64,000 nucleotides of DNA from SZAS-79 sp965279075 (GTDB taxonomy: Bacteria; Pseudomonadota; Gammaproteobacteria; Burkholderiales; SG8-39). Under the pieces are notes generated by a model. The model was not told the origin of the DNA. It saw nothing but the letters and a program-made list of their open reading frames with translations, and did not search any database. This document shows, in pieces, positions 1-15,000 of this stretch; position 1 is the stretch's first letter, and the number at the start of each line of letters is the position of its first letter. The position numbers and the translations under genes are program-made. The DNA is taken from NCBI GenBank assembly GCA_965279075.1, contig CBDIHI010000010.1, forward strand, positions 248,001 to 312,000. Reading direction: 5' to 3'.

Positions 1-3000
1 AGCGTCAACGATCTTACGGCGAAGGCGAAGATCACGAGCTGGACGAGCGCGGTCGGGGACGGATTGCTGGCGCTGACCGGCGGCGGCGCCGACCAGTACA
101 ACGGCCACCTGCTGCAGGAGTCGCATGGCACGGTGATCAACAACGGGACCGTGGAGACCGGACTTACGCGCCATGTTTCGCTGTCCCTGGACTCCTGGGA
201 CGCGCGGGCCGGCACGGTGAGCGGTACGGCCAGCGACGGCGTCACCTTCTCGACGTCGCAGCAATTGCAGAGCAGTACGCTCGCGCTCGACCTTAAGAAC
301 TCGAAGGACCTGCTCGCGCAGTATGGCTCGATCGACGCCAAGCTCAATGCATATTATTCGAGCGAGGTCATTCGCATCCAGCAGGAGATGTTAGACAAAG
401 GTCTGGGCGTTTGGGAGGATGCCGCCCACACCGTCTTCACGCCGATCTCGAGCTACGTCATGACCGTGACGGTCGACCCCATTCGGGCGCAGGCCGGACG
501 GATCGACGTTCGCGGCGACCAGCTGCAGGGTGGCGGCCGCTGGATCGCGCCGACCGACGCGAGCGTTACGATCACCAACAATACGCCCGCGTTCCTGAAC
601 CTGAAGGGCATCACGATTCCGGCTGAAACCGGGCGCATGTACTTCAATGGCGGGCTGGTCGGATCCAACTCGGCGATCCTGTCCGAGAACGTGCGCAACG
701 TCAACGCCGACAACGCGCACAACTTCACGAACGTGGACACGCTCCAGACGGCCGTGACGCCGACCTTCCAGAACCCGATGCCGACCGACGCGACGAGCGG
801 CTTCGCCGAGCCGATCATCACGGTGACCAACGCGCTCGATGTGAACGACGTGAACGATGGCAATACCTACGTCGCGCCCAACATTACCGTGCTTGGCGCC
901 AGCGAGGGCGGCGTGGGTATCAGCAACTTGAGCGGCAAGCTGATGATCGACTTCGGCGGAGGTGCCTTCATCTCCCGCGGGCCGGTCGATGCCAAGAACA
1001 TGGTCATCACGGGCACCGGGAACGTCTACATCGACGGCGCCGCAGTGTTCGCGCAGGCCGATCCCTCATCGATCTGGGGCGGGGTCACGCGCGGCACTAC
1101 CAGCGACGGCATTACGGAGAACGGGGTGATCTCCGCCGAGACGATGCAAATCGACGCTTTCGGCGCCAAAGTCACTGTGGCGGATACCACTAACAAGATC
1201 GGCAACCTGCTCGCCCAGGGACCGACTTCAGCCGGCAGCCTGATCGCGCAGCAGATCTTCATTCGCGCCAACATCATCAACGTCAACGGCTTGATCCAGA
1301 GCGGCAAGGACAACTACACGCTCAACCTGGACGGCTCGGCTGCCTTCGAAGTGTCGGAAAAGCTGAGGCTGGGATTCGGCGGGACCTTCAAGCTCGAGCA
1401 GACCACGGCCGCGACCGGCAAGGATTTCAGCGTCTGGTTCAACAGCGTGACCCAGAGCTTCGAGATCAGGGACGTGTCCGTCAGCGGGGGCAGCGTCACG
1501 CTCGAGGGCAAGATCGTCAACACCGGCAACGGCAAGATCCGCGTCCTGTCCGGGTACGGTCAGATCAACATCAACAACACCACGGCCTACGGCGTGCAGG
1601 TCGCGAAGATCGACGCGTCGCAGCGCGGCGCAGGCACGCTGGTAATCATCGACAAGGCGAAGCTGAACGGTAGCGGCAACCCAACCTCGACCTTGTACAA
1701 CCAGAACGGCGCGATCGGGAATTACACCTACGACCCGTCTGCCCAGATGCGCTTCGGCTGGGCGGTGTCCTGGGGCACGCGGACCCTGGAAACGATCCAC
1801 CGCGAGAGCAGCAACTGGCTCGGCCTCATCAACCTCGGCTCGTTTGACGAGTCCGGGAAAGTCGTCACGAACATCGGCCTGCCGACGCTCGAGGGCGGTG
1901 CTGGGTTCTACTACAGCGAGACGAATTCGTCGCTGCAGGACGATCCCTATAACTTCAGCCAGAACTCGGTCCAGACGAACGGCACCGCTCCGGAGGCGCA
2001 GTGGCGCGAGACCTATCACGAGGTCCGCTCCTCCTGGTACGGCAAGAAGACCTACATCACCGACTACGCCAAGCGCGTCGATACGAAGACCGTGGCGCAT
2101 CACGACATCAACGCGCACCGCCAGATCGGAATCGAGTTCTTTGGCGGCGCCGAGGCGACAGTCAATATCTCTTCCACCAGCTCGCGCGACGTCGTAGTCG
2201 GAAACATACTCAATACGAGCGGCACGACCACCATCACTTCGGGTGGCGCAATCCGGATGTCCGGAGTGGACGGCGCAATCGGCGGCCGCAGGGTGGTGCT
2301 TACGGCCGCCAACGGCATTGGCACCGATCAGCGCGCGGTCACGACGAACGTTACCGATACCGGCAGTTCGAGCCTCTACGCCGTTACGTCAAAAGGTGAC
2401 GTCAATGTTGTCGAGCGCTCGGGTGACCTCGCGATCGACCAGGTCAAAGCGACTGCCGGGGGCAACGTCAACATCGTCGTGCCGAAGAACCTGTTTGCGG
2501 CGGCCGGCTACGACGGCCTGGTGCAGGGCAGCCGCATCAATATCGATACTTCGGCGACCGATACGAACGTTGGCGGCGGCGTGGGCAACAGCACGCTCGC
2601 GCCGATCGTGGTCGAGTCGGGCGACAAGCTCAAGGACACGGTCACCGTGAACGCGAACGGCAACGTGTTCATCAAGGAACAGACGGGCGACCTGCACCTC
2701 AACAAGATCACCGCCACCGGCACGGTGTGGGTAAAAGTCGCCGCGGGCGGCCTGATCGACGCCAACAGCTCGCAGACGGTGGACGAACGCATCCGCTCAC
2801 AACTGGAAGGCGGATTGTGGAGCGACCTGGGCCTGACTGCAGATACGGGCGCTACCCAGAAGGTGTCGGATGCGATCGCCGGCTTCCAGTCGACCAAGAC
2901 CCAGGAGTACCACACGTACTGGAAATACCGGAATACGCAGGCGAATCCGGCGCTCTACCAGTCGAACTTCGTGGCGCAGCTCCCGGCCGACGATGAGGCT

Positions 3001-6000
3001 TATTACCGCGACATCCTCGGCTATGACGACGCAGCCATTACTACGCTCGTAAACAAGCTCACCCAGGAGTACCACGAGCTCCATACCCGGTACGGCGGAT
3101 ATGGCAATACGTACAACGCGACGTTTCACTACACGATCACAAGCACCGAACGGACGGCTCTGGAAGGAAGCATCAAGATCTGGACGCCGGAGGAGTTGCT
3201 GTTCTCGATGAGCGGCGGAGTCCTCAAGGCAACGGCGGACACCGTGTCCATCCTGGAGGACCCGAACATCTCGGGAACGGACGTCACGATCGAAACCAGC
3301 AAGGGGATCGGCAACACGACCGGCAAAGTGGTGATCGATATCGCGCACGTGAAGGCGATAAATCCGGGCCCGGGCCCGGGTACCGGGAAGCCCTATGGCC
3401 TGAGTTCGGAAGAGCGCGTCGCCTTCTCTGCGGCCGACCGCCCGGACATCACGTACATCGTCGGGAACATCGTGGGTAGCAGCGCTGCGCCGGTGACCTT
3501 CAATTTCACGCAGGGTACCTCTTCAGATTCGATCACCCGCCTTGACGGCGGCAGTTTCATCGCCGACGGATTCTCGGTCGGGCGCAAGGTCTACGTCGAG
3601 GGCGCCTCGTTGAACGCGACAGCCAAGGGCGTGTTCTACGAGGTGGCTTCCGTTACCGCCAGCACGATCACCCTTACGTCCGGCACGTCCGACGTGCGGT
3701 TGGCGGCCACCGAGACTTCGATGGTTGCAATTCTTTCGCCCGTCATCGCCGATCCGACAGGTCGCTTCAACGAGATCCTCAAGATCGGCATTGACCAACG
3801 CGACGACGTCAACGCCGACGTCGGCGGCAGCCTGAATGTCAGCGCCGGCACCAACATATACCTCGGCACGCTGCGCGGATTCAACATCGAGCGTGTCACG
3901 GCGACCGATTCGGTGCGGATCAAGGCGAAGAACGACATCGTCAATGCCGCTGCCTCGGGCATCAACATCACCTCCAGCGACCTGATCCTCGAGTCGGGCC
4001 AGGGCGGCATCGGTACATCGGCAAAGAACGTCACCGTGCTGCTGTCCGCGTCGGGCGGACTGCAAGGCACCCTCACGGCTCGCGCGCTGAACGACGTTTA
4101 CATCTCGACCACGGGCGACCTGAAGATCGCCGGCGTGCAGTCGCAGAACGCCGGGGTGCACCTCAGGGCGGGCGGTTCGATCCTGGATGGCTTGAACAGC
4201 AGCGCTGCGAAGCTGGCCGGTAACGTCATCGACCTGAGTGCGGGCGCCGACATCGGGGCGTCGACCAACTGGCTGGAGACCGACCACACCTTCTCCGGCA
4301 CACTGCACGCGACCGCGGCCGGCAGCATCTGGCTGCATGAGGTCGACGGCAACATGAACGTCGACCGCATCACCTCCACAGGCGGCGATGTCAACCTGCG
4401 CTCCCATCTGTCGATCGTCGACGCGTCTACCGCGACCGGGGAATCGAGCGCCAAGCCGGGTGCAGATATTCTCGCCAACGCCAACGTCACGCTGATCGCA
4501 GACGTCGGCGCGATCGGCATCTCGGGCAACGACATCGACATCGACAGCGCGCGCGGCGGCTCGGGCAACCTTTCGATCACCAGCTTCCTGGGCGCCAACA
4601 TCATTGAGGTGGCGGGCAATCTCTCCATCGACACAATCACGGCGGGCTCCGCTTACACGGCCTTCATCGCCGCGCCCCTCGGGAGCATCCTGAACGGCCG
4701 CTCCAGCGGAAACAACGTGGTGTCGGGCAAGGCGTTCCTGTTCGCGAAGAACGACATCGGCGCGTCAACCAAGGCCTTCCTGACGGCGGTCGGGAACCTG
4801 GAAGGCCAGTCGACGCTCGGGAATGCGTACATTACCAATACCGGCGCGATGACGATCGGTGGCGTCACCGGGTCGAGTACCGGCATAGACGTGAAGGGCT
4901 CGGTGAACATCACCACCATGAGCCCGATGAAGGTAAAGACCAAGGTAAAGTCGGACGGCGACATCACCCTGACTTCGAACGACGGCGCCGGCGGAACCGA
5001 CACGCTCGACATCGGCTACGACGATGCGGGGAACCCGATTGCAATCGTGCCTGCCGTCCTTACCGGAACCAATGTGCCCACGTCCCTGACCGGGACGGCG
5101 AACCTGACGGTCACCCTCGGCTCGCTGGCCGTGCAGACCCTGAGCATCGGGGCTGCGGCCGACGCGGCGAACATCGTCAGCGCATTGAATGCGGCCATCA
5201 ATGCAAACGCGAGCCTCAACGGCAAACTCAGCGCGAGCAAGGATGTCTCCGGCCACATCATCCTGACCTCTACGGGTGACGATCTGAGCGTTGGCGGGCC
5301 ACGGGCGGCTGAAATCTTCGGTACCGCGACGTCTGCGACCGGAATCCGGGTGGCGATAGAGTCGGTGGCCGGCCGCGTGTTGCTCCACGCGGGTGATGGC
5401 TTCCGCCTCAGCAACTCGGCTCTGCTGCGCGGTACCAGTGTGGAGATCCATACCGACGACAGCAGCTCGAGCAGCGGTGACGCCGGGGGGGCGATCGAAA
5501 TCTACGGTTCGATCGATGCAAGCCTGATCGACCTCTACGGGGGGGCTGGCGTCGACACGTTTGTCCTCACCGTTTCAGCCAGCAAGGCTGGCAGCGTGCT
5601 GTCCGTCCACGCCGGGGGCGGCGACGACAAGGTCTACATCGGCAGCAATGCGACTACCGCCGGCAATAGCGGCGGCACGGTGAACGGCATCACCCAGAAA
5701 GTCATCATCGACGGTGAAGCGGGCTCCGACCAGGTGATCGTCGATGAGACGGCGGAATCCAGTGTTACAAACCTCGTGTCCGACCGCGAAACCGTTGCCA
5801 CGGTCAGCTATGGCCGCCTGACGGGACTCGCCGCGGGCAACATCCTGTATCGCAACCTCGAGACGCTCGACGTCAATCTCGGAAACGCCGGCAACACTGC
5901 CCAGATCAAGAGCACCGAGGCGGGCACCACGATGTACCTGAGGACCGGCTCGGGCGCCGATACGGTCACCGCGGGCAGCACTATCAGCGACAGCACCAGC

Positions 6001-9000
6001 ACGGTGAACGACCTGTCGGGCGCGCTGGACGTCAACTTGCAGGGTGGCACCGATGTGCTGCGGATCAACGATTCAGGCGATACGGCCGCCAATACAGGCG
6101 CGCTGACGAGCACCGTCGTATCCGGCCTCGGCACCGCCGGCATCACCTACTCGAACGTCGAGACCCTGAACATCGACCTGGGCAGCGGCGTCGACGGCTT
6201 CACGATTGCGAGCACATACGGCAACCTGACCAACTTGCGCTCGCAGGATGGCGCCGACAATCTGCTGGTCCAAACGGTGGCCGGGTACACCACCATCGAT
6301 GCCGGGCTCGCCGGCGACACGATTACCGTGGGAGACGCGTCGCACGACCTTAGCGGCATCGTGGGGCAGCTGGATATCAACGGTGGCGGGCAGACCGGAG
6401 ACACGCTGAACGTCGACGACCGCGCGGCGTTGGCCGGCCTGATCGGCCGGGTCTACACGGCCGGCCTTGCTGCCGGAAAAGCCGGAGTGTCAGGCCTGGA
6501 CATGACCATCGGCCTGAACTACATCGGCATCGACGCCTTCAACCTCACCCTGGGCCAGGGCAGCGACGACCTGTTCATCGAGGGGACGAATTCCGCGACC
6601 AACGTCTTCGACGCCTATCTGGGCGACGACGTCATCAACATCAGCTCGATCTCGGGCGTGACTTCTGCCTATGGGGACCGGATCAGCGACACCAGCAGCA
6701 CGGCTGAGAAGGGGCATGGCGGCAGGGATATCGTCCGGGTCAACTATGGACAGGACGGGAGGCAGACCTTCGAGAACGGCGTCGCTGCTCTGCTGACCAT
6801 AGGTGGTGGCGAGGACGATGACCTTCTCGAGATCGGGCTTTCGGGCAAGCTCTCCAACCCGACTACCAATCCGCCGCAGTCGCGCATCAAGGTGGACAGC
6901 GCCTCGGCGTACCCGACCGACCTCGGCTCGGACAGGATGAATGTCTACGGCACGAACCAGAACGACCTGTTCCTGTTCCGGCCGCATGCCATCATCGCCC
7001 TGCAGACCGACGCCGACGGAAATCGCGTGGCGGCGGGTGGCGTGGAGCGGATCGACTACACCACGGTGAGCGGCGGCATCACGGTATTCGGCCGCGACGG
7101 CGACGACGTGTTCGCCCTGGACGACACCAGTTCGGCGCTCACCATCTACGGCGATGCCGGCGAGGACACCTTCCAGGTCGGCCAGATCTTCAAGTCGCCC
7201 CGGGATGCCAATGCGGGCCTTGCCCTCGAGGACCAGTTCTCGACCACGCTTACCACTCGGGGCTACCTCAGTAACGGGGTGAACTTCGACGCATTCCTGC
7301 ACGGAGGTGCGGGCAACGACACCTTCACGATCTACCACAACAAGGCAAACGTCTTCCTCTACGGGGAGGAGGACGATGACACGTTCACGGTCCGCGCCTT
7401 TGTGGCGGTGGATCCGAACGACCCGCTCAAACCGATCACCAACATCAACGGCGGCAAGGGCAAGGACCTCATCACCTATACCGTGAACGCGCCGGTGCAT
7501 ATCGATGGCGGCGACGGCTCCGACACGCTGATCGTTGTGGGCACGGAGTTCGCCGACAAGTTCGTGGTCACCGATACCGGGGTGTACGGTGCCGGCCTGT
7601 TCGTCACCTACGCATCGATCGAGAACATCGTGGTCGACGCGCTGGAGGGCAACGACCAGTTCTTCATCGCGAGCACCCCCGAGGGCGCCACGGTCAGCAC
7701 CATCGGCGGCAAGGGCAGCGATACGTTCAACGTAGCCGGCAATGTCGACACGCTGCCGATCGACGTGGTCAGCAACGACCTGCTCGGTCACAGCGGGATG
7801 ATCGACCTGAGCATCCCGACCGCCAACACCACCGACGCCGGCTACCAGAACACATTCGTTCAGGACATCTCCGCTAGCATCCAGGACAACGAATCCGCCG
7901 GCATCGCACTGACGATGCTGGGTGGGCTGCTCCGGGTGTTCGAAGGCAATAGCGGCAACGCGCTCACGCAAGCGAAGTACTCGGTGGTGCTTACCCGCTC
8001 GCCCAAAGAGGACGTGCGCGTCACAGCTTCACCCAGTTCGATCAAGCAGTCCGAATCGCTTGCGGGCGGCAAGGGCATCGCGCTCAATGGCAACGAGGCA
8101 GGCACCACGCTGCTCTTCGACCGCACCAACTGGTTCATCCCGCAGATCATCACGGTCACGGCGCCGGCCGATCTGCTGGCCGAGGGCCTGCGCAACATCA
8201 ATATCCAGCACACGGTTGTGCAGGGCGCGGACGTCTCGGACGGCGGTGAGTACGACGCATTGGCGGTTCCGTCCCCGGTGGTGCAGGTATACGACGACGA
8301 TGCCGCGGGCGTGGTGATCACGCCGGCCTCTAACGGCGAGGTAATCGTCAACCAGGACACTTCGGTGACGCTTGGTTCCGGTGCGGATTCGTACTATGTC
8401 TCGCTTACCAGGGAGCCTACCGGGCCCGTCACCCTCAACCTCAATGTCCAGCCGGACGACAACGGGAACAGTCAGATCGTCACCCAGGATTCGAACGGTG
8501 CGGTCATCAGCTCGCTTACCTTCAGCACCAGCAACCCGAGCGCGGCCGACTACTGGTCCAAGCCCCATCTCGTCAAGGTGGTTGCAGCAGCAGACACGGC
8601 CAACGTGCTCCAGGGAACGCAGTTCGTGCGCATCGAGCATTCGGTGGCGGCCGCCAGCGTCAACAGTCTCTACGGGCTGGACACCGACGATGTGGCGACC
8701 GGGCTTGGCGCAAAGGTGGCGGGTGACCTGACCGGGCAGTACACCGCGAGCGTCTCTGGCTCCACCGTTACGATCACCGGCAAGTCGGCATTTACGGCGA
8801 GCAGCCCGGACAGCACAGTGACCATTACGGGCGCCGAAAGCGCGTACACATCGGTGGCGCTCAAGCCGGTCTCGTCGACCGCGCCGGTGGCGGGTGACAC
8901 GTGGACCCTGTCGGTAAACGGGCGAAACTACAGTTATATTTCCGGCTCCAATGGTGATGCCCTTACGCTTGCCGCCGTGGTTTCCGGGCTGGCAGACGCC

Positions 9001-12000
9001 TTCACCGCCAACGCGATCAGCGGCATCACGGCGACCCCGCACACCTCAGGTATTGCTGATGTGACCCTCACGGGATCGTCGGCGTTTACCGCACGCTTGA
9101 TCCAGTCGAACGGCGAAACGACGGTGATTTCCGGTACGCCTGCCGTCGGCAGCTATGGCAAGGTGCAGGTGCAGGTGCCCGCTGGGACGGTGATTTCCGG
9201 CGATGCATGGACGTTGACGCTTGGCAACACCACCTTCAAGTACGTGGCCGGCAAGAACGGCGAGATGGTGGCGCTGCCGTCGATGGACGTTACCTTGACG
9301 GACAAGGATGCCCCGGGCGTGCTCGTGACGCAGTCGGGCGGCGATACGCGCGTAACCGAACCGACAGACCTCGTGCTGTTGGGAGGCGGCGAAGTCACGA
9401 ATGCGGGCACCAGTTCCGGATACGGTCTCAAGGTCGTCGCCACCAACCCCGCCACGGTCATGAACGCCGTGACGATAGACTTTTCGATCACTGAGTCGCC
9501 GTCGGTCACGACAGTCTCTGCGGGCAAGGGAACCGTCAGCGGCACTCAGGTCTGGACCTCGGCCGACATCCTCCTGACCGGCACCGTCGCCACCGGCAAC
9601 ACCTGGACGGTCCGGGTGGAGGGCGCCAACTATTCGTATATCGCCACGGCGACGGACACGACACTGGACTTGGTGGCCGCTGGCCTGAAAGGCGTGCTGT
9701 CGGCGGGGCTGTCCTCTTCAGGCTATGCCGTGAATGATCCCGCAGCCGGGACGGGAGTCACGCTCGTGAAGGCCGGCACCGGCTTCACCGCACAGATGGT
9801 CAGCGGCGGCGCCACGATCACAGGAAACTCCGCCTGGCGAAATCCCACACTCGCCCTTAGTGGCGCGGTGGGCAGCAGCGAAACCTGGACGGTGAGGCTG
9901 AACGGCACCAACTACAGCTACACCACGGCGTCGAACGGATCGGACACGCTGAGCAGCGTGGCAGACCAGCTTATGACGCTCCTTGCTGCGCCTCTCTCCT
10001 CTGCGCAGGCAACGGTCAGCAAGGTCCAACTGACACAGTTCGTCGCCAACTTCGGCGCTGCTGAACTGAACGAGGCCGCAGGCACGCACGATTCCATCTT
10101 CACCGCGCAGGCGATCGACGTCGACAGCTGGAACATCCAGGCAAACGCCGACATCCTCGACGCCACTACGCGGCCGCACCTGACTGTTCACGGCACCGGC
10201 AACGGACAGACCGACGTTTACAAGTTCAATATTTCCAGCGAGATGCTGCATGCGAACGGGCCTTCGGACCCCGTCACGCCGGTCACCGCGACCTTCGATA
10301 TCGATCATGGCTTCGACTACTACGACAGCATTTTCTGGGCGAGCCAGCTCAGCCTGTTCAAGGCCGACGGCACACTGATCGCGCGCGGACCGGGCTATTC
10401 GAACCCGTTCGATGCGAGCGCTGGCGGCTCCGGAAGCACCACCTGGCTGGATGACTTCCTGACCTACCAGTTCACCGCCACCGGGGACTACTACCTCGAG
10501 GTTTCGAACTGGATCCCGCTCTCGGGCAACTCGAACGGGCTGCCGAACGGCGTGGACTACGACCTTCAGGTGTCGATCGATCGCCACAAGACCGCGAATT
10601 TCGTGCTCGAGGCGAGTCCGGTCCTCAAGGTCGGCGACGGCATCCAGGACGTAGACGCGGCGAACAACTGGTACACCTTTGCCGACCCGAAGATCGGTAA
10701 CGGCACCGATATCCATTCGAGCACCCCGTACGTCAAGATCAGCGGCTCGGGCGACGGCACCACGGACAGCTACAGGTTCGAGGTCACGTCGGCGATGCTG
10801 ACCCAGTCGGGCGGAACCGCCGGTACTACCGTGACGGAGACGCCCGGCCGCACCTACTACACGAGCGCGGACCTCCAACTATCCGGGCGCGTGCAGTTGG
10901 GCGACGTCTGGACGCTGACCTTGGACGGGTTGGACTACGCCTATACGGTGACGCAACCGGACGCGGACGCCGAGGCGGCCACGGCAGGCTCGGGCATCGC
11001 GAACATCGCTTCGGGCCTGGCGACCAAGATCACCAGCCGGACCACGACCGACACCAACGACATCACCACTGGCGCGACCTACGCTGCGGCCGTTTCCACC
11101 ACCGATTCGGCGACGATCAAGCTGACCGACGCGAACGGTTTCTGGTTCGACATGAACCACCGGCTCGACGATGCAGCGGTGGTGCTTCGCCAAGGTGCGG
11201 TACAAGGCAACTCAGCACTCCCCCTTACAAGTGCCGATGTGGTCTTCTCCGGTACCGTTGCCATTGGTGACACGTGGACCGTTACGCTGAACGGCACGAA
11301 CTACAGCTTCACTGCGGTCACGACCAGCCTGGACGCCGTGGCGGCCGGGCTCGACGCAGCCATCGGGACGCCTGCAGGCGTCACTGTCCTGCATACGGCC
11401 AGTTCCAATACGCTGAACATTGCAGCCTCCGCAGGAAGCACCTTCACCGTAGCCGTGAAGGAAAGTGGCGAAACCGCCGATGGCGTCGCCAAAATCACCA
11501 ACGCCTTCACGCGGGCTGCGTACGCGCAGGCGGATATCGCGTTGAGCAGCGGGACCGTTCTTGCGGGCGATACCTGGACCCTGACGCTCGTCGACCAGGC
11601 GAACGTCTCCAAGACCTTCACATCGACCGGTTTCACGAGTTCCGATGCAGTTGCAACGGATCTGGTCACCCAAGTGAATGCGGCTTCGGGCGTAACGTAT
11701 TCCGCCACACACTTCGACAAGGTCGTGCGGCTAGCCGACCTGGCGACCGGAAAATTCTTCACGATCTCCATTGCCAAGACCGGTAGTGGCACGGCTACTG
11801 CCACTGTGAACGGCACCGCAGTGCAGACCGACACTTCTGCGGTCAAATGGACGAATGCGTCGCTCGCCCTGAACGGCACCTACAAGGCGGGCGAGACCTA
11901 CACGGTCACGGTCAATGCCGCAGCGGCCACGGCTTATACCGCTACCTATGTCGCGGGTGCCGTCGGGACTGCGGTGACGACCAGCACGGTGATTGCACCG

Positions 12001-15000
12001 ACGACGTTGACGGGCGGTACGACCCTGACCGTCACGCTGGGGGCGTCTTCGGCGCAGAACCTCACGATCGCGAACGGCACCACCTACACCACGGCGACGC
12101 TCGTTGCCGCGCTGAACGTGCAGATCGCCGCCAATGCCACGCTCGCCGGCCGGCTGGTGGCGACTGACGACGGTGCCAACCACCTCGTCCTGGCGGGGAC
12201 CACTGCGGGCGAAGCGTTGACCCTGTCCGGCACACGGGCCTCGCAGCTCTTCGGGACAGCTACCAGCGCCACGGGGAACTACGCCGCGACATTGAGCGGC
12301 GTTGCCCAGGCGCTGAGGGACACGATCAACAGCAAGTCGCCGTCGGGCAAGACCTATACGGCGACGGCTAGCAGCGGCACGCTGACGATTGCCGATGCCG
12401 CCGGCGTCACGCTTTCCTACGGCGTCACCGGTGCGACCTCCGGGGTGGCCGCCGATGCGTCGACATGGACAAAGTCGCTCGCGTTCGGCACCACGGTAAC
12501 TGCGGGCAACATCTACACGGTCACGCTGGACCGATTCGCCGAGCTCACCAGCACGCTGACGTCCTATAGCCTTACGGGCACCTCAACGCTGGATGTGACG
12601 CTGGGCGCGTTGCCTCTGCAGAGCCTGAGCATTGGCGCGGCCGCTAGTGCAAGTACGACGGTCAGCCTGTTGAATGCGGCGATAGACGGCAACGTGACCC
12701 TCAAGGGCAAGCTGGCCGCGAGCGTCGATGGCTCCGGGCACGTTGTCCTGACTGCGACGAACGCCAGCCAGAACATCACGGTTGCCAACACTCGGGCGAG
12801 CGAAATCTTCGGTGCAGCCACGAGCGCGGCGGCCGGGTACGCATACTTCAATGCGACGGCCGATTCGACACCGGATCTCACCGAAGTGCTGACGGCGCTT
12901 GAAACAGCGATCGACGCGGATAGTCAGTACGAAGCCTCCTTCGATGTGGACACTGCACGCGTTAATGGCGTCCTCACCATTGCGACCAAGTACAAGTCCG
13001 CCTTCGTGGCCCAGCTCACGCAGGGCGCCGTAATCGTGCCCGCGGCGGCGACTACAGACGCGATCAAGGTCGTCAGCATCTCCGCGTCGGCTGCAGATAA
13101 GGTCCACACCCTCATTCTTAAGGAGACGTCGAGCGGCACGGTACGAGCCTTCACCTACTACTCGGACGCCACGCCGACGGCGGCGGAAGTTGCAACCGGC
13201 CTTGCGGCCGCCGTCAACGCGGGGAGCACGACGCACAAGTTCACGGTCTCGACAGGTTCGGGCGTCACCGACACGCTGGTTATCTCGAACAGCGATGGCC
13301 TGGCGTTCACCGTGGAAACGACGACCGGCACCACAAGTCTGGTCTCCGGAAGTTCGGCGCAAACCTACCAGCTGACTGGCACCGTCACCGCCGGAGAGTT
13401 GTATTCGATGGCGCTCGTGCCGACGACTGGCAGTGCGAAGGTGTTCGGTTTTGAAGCGACCACCACTACGATCAGCAGCGTGCTCACGGGTCTCGCGGCC
13501 GCCATCAATGCCAACTCGAACAGTTCGGGCTACACGGCGACGGCGAACGCGACCTTGGGCACGATCACGGTAGTCAACAATACGGGTACCGCGTTCACGA
13601 TCAACAGCACGCGCGGCACCGTGGCGTCGGCGAGCACCATCGCGCAGACCTCGAAGCTTTCGGGAACGGTGGCGATCGGCGATGTGTTTACGGTGGCCCT
13701 CAAGCGGGGCACCTCGGCGACGGACTACTACTCGTTCGAGGCGACGACGACTTCGGTCAATGACGTCTTGGACGGCCTCGTCGCCGCGATCGGCCCGGCC
13801 AACGCGAGCTATGCCGCCACCGCAGATGCCACGAGCGCCACGCTGACGGTAGTCAACAAGGGCACGACCGCGCTGACGATGAGCCTGAACAGGGGCACGG
13901 CGACAGACGTTTCGACCTGGGCTGCGTCCATTGTGGTGGGCGATGACACTACAAACATCGGCACTGGGGAAACCGTGTCGGTGACTGTCAATTACGGCAG
14001 TTCAAGCACGAAGACATATTCGACGACGCTTGGCACCATGTCGGGAAGTTCAACTGCACGCCAGCAGGCCGCCGCTCTTGCGATTGCCGCGACGATCAAT
14101 GCGGAGAGTTCGCATCTTTTCTATGCGGATGTTGAGTCGAGCAGTGCGGTCATCAATATCTTCAGTGCGACGAAGGCGGACGCCACAACGGCCATTTCGT
14201 CGGTGACCGGCAGTTCGGGCACGGGCGAGCATGCAACAATTTCGGCAGTTGCCAGCGCGACTTCCACCGTGGAGGTTACCGGTACGGTCGCGATCGGGCA
14301 GGTGTATACGATCGGCCTGCCCAACGGGGCGTCCACGGATTACTACAGTTTCGTTGCGACGACGGCCACCTCGGCCAGCGTTGTAACCGGGCTTGTTGCT
14401 GCGATCAATGCCGGTACGACGTATACCGCCGTGGATTCCACCCATAACGGCACGACGGTACCTTCGATTACGATCACTCGTACCGGCGCGTCGTCAACAA
14501 CGGCATTTACGCCGTTCGTTGCTACGCCGGCCGCAACCTTCGCCGATGCCTCGACCTGGGCGGAGACGCTGCAACTGAGCGGCACGGTGGCGACGGGCAC
14601 GTCCTGGGTCGTGTCTGCCAAGAGCGGGTCGATCTACGAATCGTTCGGCTACGCGGCCGCAAGCACCGACACCACGCTCGCGAGCGTATCCACCGGGCTT
14701 GCCGGTAGCGTGGGCGGCTCGAATTACACCGCGATCGCAACCGGCAACAACACGGTAACGCTCCTGCGTACCGATGCAGCAGCGTTCTCGGTATCGTCTA
14801 CGGCTCCTGTCGCGCTCCTGGCCGATGCGGGCGCCTGGAGCGAAACGATCAAGCTTTCAGGCACGCCGTCCGACGGCATGGTCTGGGCCGCGGTTCTCAA
14901 GCAAGGCACCAGCTACGAAACGTTCAGCGAAGTGGCCGGTTCCACGGACACGCAGGCGGACGTCGTCACGGCGCTGAAGACTTCCCTGAACGGATCGGCC

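Noticed and set aside
64..66. TTG at position 64 as the start of the giant gene
   Set aside because: The frame is open back to base 1 (21 more codons) and no ribosome-binding site or signal peptide follows. The gene simply enters from the left edge.
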